Origin: Sinotaia quadrata
Lineage: Eukaryota; Mollusca; Gastropoda; Architaenioglossa; Viviparidae
Assembly: GCA_028829895.1 (NCBI GenBank)
Contig: CM054179.1
Coordinates: 32,519,117 to 32,583,116 of the forward strand
Reading direction: 5' to 3'
DNA: 64,000 nt
Positions 57,760 to 64,000 of this stretch are shown here, in pieces; position 1 is the first letter of the stretch, and each line of letters begins with the position of its first letter. Position numbers and translations under genes: made by a program. Under the pieces are notes generated by a model, which saw nothing but the letters and a program-made list of their open reading frames with translations, had not been told where the DNA came from and searched no databases.

Positions 57760-59967
57760 TCGAATATCATGGTGTCTGTATGTGAGAGTGGTTCAATTTT
57801 TCATCTTGCCATTTGGTGGAATCTTGGCATCATGGCAACTGATCTGACCCACCCACCCATCGAGGAGAGAGAGGCCAGCACAACCACCAGCATGCCATGA
57901 CAGTAAACATGCAGTCTGTTTTGAACTTCTACATAAGAGACTGCAGGTAGTGTCAGTTGTCCTATTATTACATAATTGTGGCGCTAATGAACTAATCTGA
58001 TGTGTTCTGACTCATGTCACTGGGAGGGAGGGGGACCCTCACTCACTTAATCAGCGAGTCTATCTAACCATGGGCCCTAACCATGTAAAAACATACCTTA
58101 AAGAGTTACCGATGTGAATTGTGTGATAGAAACCAAAATACAAGGAATTTTTATCAAAAAAAAGGAGCTGCTACAAGTGCCCCCAAATAATTTAACTTGC
58201 CTGCAGGCCTGATGCCAAGTTGTCACAGCTAATGACCTATTGTTCAGCCTGCCATCGAAGAAAGCAAACCCAATAAATATATATAGTCAGTCTGGGCTTA
58301 ATGCATCACTGCAGAAAAATAAGTCCTGAATTTTTGCTGGTTTGTTTTGTTTATGAGTAGAAAGGTATGTCTGGAAAAATTAGAAATATACTTGTGCAAA
58401 CTGAACTCTTATTGTGAAAGGATGCTTAAATATCTTGCATGTAAATCTAATTGTAATTTTATAAACTTCATTTTTTGTATTTTCTTCTTAAAGAGGAACA
58501 TGTTGAAATGTAAATATATTTTATTTTTTCTCAATAACAAGCTGCTTTGCCATCACATCTATATGGGTACTTATCATGGCGATATAAACAAACAGTGATG
58601 CTATCCCGTGTAACACCACAAAATTATTTCTAATCTCCTTGTCTCTTAGTTGAAAAACAGAGGTTTTATAGTTGCTAAATGAATGTTAATACAAACTGGC
58701 ATCTCAGTCTCAGAGTCTCTTCTGTCACAAAATCAAATTCTCCAGCCCTGTCTCATTGACCCCGAGCATGACCCCTCCCATCCCCTCCATTGTAGGGTGC
58801 CACTTAATAGGTTTGTGAGGTTTTCTTGCCTTACCTATCACCTCAGGCACATAAACTAATTACTTTGAGTGCACTTTAAGTTCAAACTAATGCTAAATTC
58901 CTAAACAGTGCTTGTCATTACAAATAATGCATTTAGTAAAAGTATTTCACTCTGAACGACTTAACATATACACCAAAAAAAAAATTCTAAAACAAGTCTT
59001 TCAAAATAACAATTCTTTTTATCAACTACTTTTGCTCTAAAGCATTCAACTGTAAAACAAATGGAGAGGGAATGTAAACTATACACATAACAACATGTAG
59101 AAACTAATACAATGCCCTTTAGCATTAGAGTATACACATAATTAATAAACAGTGTTATTAAAACAATGTAGTTTTCAAATTACAAGTATGAAGAAATGTA
59201 TTGTAAGCATGTTAGTTCTTAAAACAGGCATTTAAAAAGCATTCAGCTTTACCATCTCTGATGTGACACTAATGTGTTTACATGTGTGGTCACCACTGTG
59301 GCTGGACTATCAAAACAAAAACAGAAGAAAAATCACATGCAACAAAAGCCAGTTATGAAAAAAGTAACTCTGGCGATTCCACAGCTAGATTTTTGTAAGA
59401 GTGACAGATATACGCTAAATTTTTAACTGATTTCAAAACATTTTGTATTTAATTAACAGCATGAATTATTGTTAATAGTGTGTGTCAAATATTTTTACAT
59501 ATGCAAATTTTGCCTTTTGTTACTTAGAAATTCTATTTTTATATATGTTAAATGTCAATTTAATTTATGCTTTCAATTAATAAAGGAAGCTGGTATGTTG
59601 ATTGGTGAATCTAGCATACTTTAGAGTCTCACCAAGGCATGAGATGTTTGAAGGTCAAATCATTGTGGGCAAGAGTTTAGCCCAAAGTGCATGAATTTAC
59701 ATAAAGGTTTGAATCTGGTAACATCCAGTGCAGGAAATATCATTATTATTAAATTAAATGGCACTAAGGCTTGACTGAAATTTCTTGTCTTCAAATTATA
59801 AAGAGCTTTATAGGTAGGGTTATAGAAGTTAATTAAACAAATAATTAATCTATTAATTCTTCTTATCACAATATCTTTCAAGAAAACATAAAATATATGG
59901 TAACTCATACGATAGCAAATTATACAGTATCATGTATTCTTTTCATGTATCTCACACATTAACTTAC

Positions 59968-60193
59968 TTTCCAATCAGACTGCTGTTGTCTGCTGTAGAA
60001 TTGTCATATACCATAACATAATCAAAAGAACAAGTTGTGGAATCCTCTAAGTTAAAACTGTTAAAGGTGAGTTGAATAATCAGTCCTGGATCAACAGTGA
60101 TATACCAGGTGCAATTTGCTCCATGTGGATAGGTGTTTGGGTGACCAGGGCTTCTAATAATTCCTTGTTGTGATGTTAAAGCCCCTCCACAAC
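59968..60193 (-). CDS. CUBN-like: Cubilin-like gene, long exon for most of CUB-2
   Basis: Minus-strand exon of 226 nt, the longest here; acceptor AG at 60,195-60,194, donor GT at 59,967-59,966, phase 1 in and phase 2 out. It encodes CGGALTS, SPGHPNTYP, the second cysteine in NCTWYI, FNSFNLEDSTTCSFDYVMV, and then runs on through YDNSTADNSSLIGK to stop just before the fourth cysteine. Calcium ligands Glu (NLE) and Asp (SFD) are present. Sequons NCT, NST and NSS. The intron is 16 codons further downstream than in the standard exon pairs. Confidence 0.95.
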
Positions 60194-60556
60194 CTAGTCA
60201 AGCACAAACCAAATAATAAGTATTAGAACTGCTTCCAAAATATAAATATGTATATAAAACAAAATGGAAGTTTGTCAACAGCTTCTCAGATAAAATTAGC
60301 ATTATAATTATTTATAAGTTATGACTCATATACAATTATATTTACTGAGTTACATTATAAATTATGATATAATATTATATATAAATAAAATACAAAATAG
60401 TTTACTAAATATTAATATTATATAATAGCAATTGAAAATCAAAGCCATAATGCTCTATACAATATTACTATATAATATGATGACCAAAATTATTAGCTAT
60501 ATATATTTTTAATATTATCTAAATATTTATAAAGCAGTTGCAAGTCAAACTCTTAC
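60194..60556 (-). other. 363 bp intron between CUB-1 and CUB-2
   Basis: The shortest intron here, very AT-rich, phase 1. Nothing else seen in it. Confidence 0.9.
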
Positions 60557-60725
60557 CATTAATTTCAGTAGTATAGAAGGCTTGAAAACCCATGTTGGTG
60601 ACAGAACCATCAGTCACAAAATAAATTGACATTAAATTCTGTGTTGACCTCTGTGTTGGAGGTAAAGAACTGCCACAGTATCTCTCTCCAAGTAATGTGT
60701 CAGATGCTGAACCTCCATCTCGAAT
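60557..60725 (-). CDS. CUBN-like: Cubilin-like gene, exon for second half of CUB-1
   Basis: Minus-strand exon of 169 nt, acceptor AG at 60,727-60,726, donor GT at 60,556-60,555, phase 0 in and phase 1 out. It encodes IRDGGSASDTLLGERYCGSS with the fourth cysteine, then MSIYFVTDGSVTNMGFQAFY. The third calcium ligand (Asp in VTD) is present. The domain ends TTEIN and runs straight into the Cys-Gly-Gly of CUB-2 with a single Gly between, the tight linkage expected of cubilin. Confidence 0.93.
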
Positions 60726-62188
60726 CTACACAAAGCATAAATCTATTAAAAATGTTAAAATATGTTTCAATATACAAATGTTCTCCATACAGAAGGACAA
60801 CAGAGAATTCCTTAAACTCAATTACAATGCCAGACAACAAAAACAACAATTTAGTTTCTCAAAATAGCACTAAAGGCAGATGATCTGGAATGATTTCAAA
60901 GTGACTTTGGCAGACATATACATTTAACATCCTCCATATAGAATTCAGTCCAGAATGTAGGAATGAATTAGATAAGATAATCATCCCTTGGTCAAATGCC
61001 ACATGTTTTCCAATAATAATGATAAGTACATAAGTGAAATACACATACATACATATACATGTATAAATAAGATAGGTAACATTGAAAAATGCAACATATC
61101 AATAAATAAGCAAAATGATGGTCCTAGGGACAAAACTCTAAACATGCCAGAATATCAAAAGAGTTGCCAGCACAACAAAATGTGATTGTTGACTGAGTGT
61201 TTTTGAAAAAAACAAGATAGAATATTAGAATCTACAAACACTTTTTTAAAAAAAATTAAAAGAGGCACTGACAAGAGAAATGTAAAAGATTAAATATTAT
61301 ATGTAGAATTATCTTTGACTCACTCACTTCCCAGCACTGGAGTGAAATTAGCAAAGGTCAGAAGCACATCCTTCTAAACTAACTGACTGCTTAAACATAG
61401 AGGGTCAGTCTTAGACATGATCATACACAAGGAGGAAAAATTACTAAGTCATTACCATAGCAGCCAAAAATCATACATAGTGAAAAAATAAGTAGTATTG
61501 CCTCCTAGATAGTAAAAGTAGATTCTTGCACAAAATAGCCTTTCCAGCTCAGTCATCAATAAAATATTGCTGTGACAATTTCTTTTAATAATTTTTTTAT
61601 ATCAGTTTTGTTTGATCAGAATTAAAAATCATTATCTGAAAGAAATACATAATTAAAAGATCACATTTATTTGTATTGTTTACTGCAACATTTGACAAAT
61701 TGCAAACACAATAAATCATATGAATAATAACTGCAATTGTTTCTGAAATTGTGAAGGAGACAACTGTAATTTGTAATTGTTGCAGACACTCACATACAAA
61801 TGCCATGCTGGGAGTGAGAAATAATACTTTAGAAATAAAGCAGAGTGACATGATAGTCAGTCAAATGATAAGGCTTGGCACATCCCTCTAGACATAGTCT
61901 GGATTAACAAGATTTCACTTACTGTACATAAGTGAATGTACAGTAAGTACATGTAATGGGAAACATAAATATTTGGCAATTGCATGGTTATTATGATAGA
62001 GTAATGCATAACACTGTTTAACATAACGCATATGATTATATTTTGTATTATGAGAAAAACAGAGAAAGTTTCTAAAAGATAATTTTCACCGAATAACAGT
62101 ATTTGTCATTTAATTGTGCATGAGGAAAAAAAAGGGTGTTTACAATACGCAGAAAAAATATAAAAAGAATTTTTTTAAATATACATAC
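60726..62188 (-). other. 1.5 kb intron within CUB-1
   Basis: AT-rich phase 0 intron. I see no element, repeat or gene in it. Confidence 0.85.
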
Positions 62189-62367
62189 CTCAACATAATC
62201 ATAATTACATAAGCTTTCTTCCAATCTAAAAGCATTAAAAATAAGGGTTATCTGAGCACCTTCAGGCTGTCTGATCAAATAGGTGCACTGCCTGTTGTGT
62301 GGATAGTTATTTGGATAGGAAGGTGATTGAATAGTGCCTTGAGGTAAAGAAAATGTTCCGCCACATG
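62189..62367 (-). CDS. CUBN-like: Cubilin-like gene, exon for first half of CUB-1
   Basis: Minus-strand exon of 179 nt, acceptor AG at 62,369-62,368, donor GT at 62,188-62,187, phase 1 in and phase 0 out. It encodes CGGTFSL, SPSYPNNYPHNRQCTY with the second cysteine, and FNAFRLEESLCNYDYVE with the third. Calcium ligands Glu (RLE) and Asp (NYD) are present. It is the most upstream exon in view. Because it starts in phase 1 like the other first-half exons, another CUB or EGF exon should precede it beyond the window. Confidence 0.95.
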
Positions 62368-64000
62368 CTGAAAAAATATAAATAATTAAAAAAATAAATA
62401 CATGCAATGTCATTAATTCTTCTTCTTCTGATATGCACTAAATTATTATTCTCATATGATTAGGTGAATATTTTAAATTAATAACTCTTTAGCAGAAAAT
62501 TACAAGCCTTCTCATTAAATAATTTTCTTTTTAAGCTTCTTCAATGAAAAAAATATTCAAAGTAGCATTGATACATTTAATGCAGATAAATCTATTAAAT
62601 ATTAATGAACCAATAGTGTTGATAAAATGAGTAGCAATTTTATAAAGACATGGGTGGCATTATTATGATATATCGATATAGTAAAGCAGTAAATGGTGCT
62701 CTGCTAGTGGTGACAGAAGATACACAGAAACTGTTCATGCACTAATCATTATGATACATGGTTTAATACTAAATATCAACTACTTCTATATATTTTTATG
62801 CTATATATATATATCACTGTCATGTTAAAACATCAGAAGCCCCATAGTATGAAGTACCAAATGTCATAAATTTAATCACTATATTTACTCTAATCATTTT
62901 GGCACCTATTTTAATTTGTAAAAAAAATTATGAAAAAAATAGGAAAGCTGGAATCTAACAAATTCTGTTTACATGCTGTTAGAGCTTTAAAATCTTCAAA
63001 GCTTTTAATTTAGTAATACATGTATGCTACAATTAACAGAAAAAGATATGCTGTTTTGGGATATGGTTACATTTGGCATTTATATATGTAATCTGTATTG
63101 TCTTTGACTTAATGGGCATGGATTTCGTTAATAAGTGCAATTGCATTATAGAAATAATATAAGGCCAGCATTCAAATAATTATTTTCTTATTAAATTGCA
63201 TTAGTTTACTGTTGTTTTAAGTATCTGTTTATTGTTGTTGGTGTTCTTGTTGTCGGTGGTGGTGAATAATTTTAAAAAGTTTTTTTATTGTGATGGATAA
63301 AAATGCAGTATTATAAGTAATGGGAATGAGCTCCAAATATCCAATCACTATACAATCCAATACTGTATAAAACTAAAAGGTGCATGATATGATAAAGAAA
63401 GAGTTACTGTCTCCATTTGTGTTGACCCAGTCATAGTATCTTTCAAGATAGCTATCAATCAAACTTTGTGATGTTCACAGTTTCTTGTATTTGTTTAGAA
63501 CATTCAAAGTTCTTCTCACAAGGTTCTCAGTTTATGTCAGTCTTATTTAAAAATTTAATCTTTTAATCAATTTTTCAGTGCAACCAACGGTCTCAGTTTA
63601 TCTTTTGTTACTTATAAAGTTACTAGCTCATTCATAAAAATTTCTTTCATTCTATTTGTCTAGGCATGGCTAAATTAATGTAGGTGGGGAGAAGGCAATA
63701 GCCTCTGTCTGGTGTGTAACCAATCACATCAATTGGTGGCTAAGTTCATACTTAAACTGTAAGGTGTGAAATGAGTGAGTGTAATATTTGTTTCCAATAT
63801 CTATAGTCAATTTCATCTATTGTCATATAATGGCTTATGTAACCCACACCCACTTCTCCTCTAAAAATAGACTACAAATAAGTTTACCTTCTAGAAAGGC
63901 TGACCCTTATCCTTGGGCTGGAAACATACCTGAATGTTTCAGATGCTCACTCTAAACTAACCAATCAAAGCACAGCTAAGCCACATGAGCAAATGTACCA
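62368..64000 (-). other. Intron upstream of the first visible exon
   Basis: An acceptor AG lies at 62,369-62,368, so this is the end of an intron whose donor is past the window. The sequence is AT-rich with no CUB or EGF exon in any minus-strand frame and no recognisable element. Confidence 0.7.

Overview
This 64 kb window comes from an AT-rich animal genome. It appears to lie entirely inside one large gene read on the minus strand. Fourteen short exons (positions 62,367 down to 5,590) join with matching GT-AG splice sites and matching phases into 807 complete codons with no stop. They encode seven back-to-back CUB domains, each made by a pair of exons. Uninterrupted tandem CUB domains with almost no linker are the mark of cubilin, the giant endocytic receptor subunit, so I call the gene cubilin-like. 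No start, signal peptide, EGF region, stop codon or poly(A) end is in view; the gene should continue on both sides. I number the domains CUB-1 to CUB-7 in protein order. CUB-1 to CUB-6 keep the Glu/Asp/Asp set that binds calcium in this family; CUB-7 has lost all three. The species cannot be read directly. The gene, the intron sizes (0.36 to 10.7 kb) and the repeat set suggest an invertebrate, possibly a mollusc or other lophotrochozoan; this is inference.

Layout from low to high coordinate. 1-5,589: intron beyond the last exon, with a truncated pogo/Tigger-like element and old dispersed repeats. 5,590-16,674: the CUB-7 exons around a 10.7 kb intron that holds a solo LTR of 1.6 kb, a second pogo/Tigger-like element and a possible piggyBac scrap. 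16,675-22,436: CUB-6 and the last exon of CUB-5, with a hAT element whose 8-bp target duplication is perfect. 22,437-29,020: an intron with three R4/Dong-like retrotransposon copies stacked in one (TAA)n tract. 29,021-45,657: exons of CUB-5, CUB-4 and CUB-3, with old repeats, a hAT miniature element and a 52-bp minisatellite. 45,658-52,495: an intron with a 5'-truncated I-group LINE carrying RNase H, odd GC-richer duplicated blocks, and a miniature LTR element nested in an inverted-repeat element. 52,496-62,367: exons of CUB-2 and CUB-1, with a second copy of the solo LTR and a (CA)56 tract. 62,368-64,000: upstream intron.

No RNA genes, CRISPR arrays or bacterial features were seen. I find no convincing nested host gene. 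The observations most worth following are the CUB domain without calcium ligands, the 5S-rRNA-like sequence at the head of the R4/Dong-like copy, the microsatellite-targeted stacking, and the pair of long solo LTRs with a promoter-like core.
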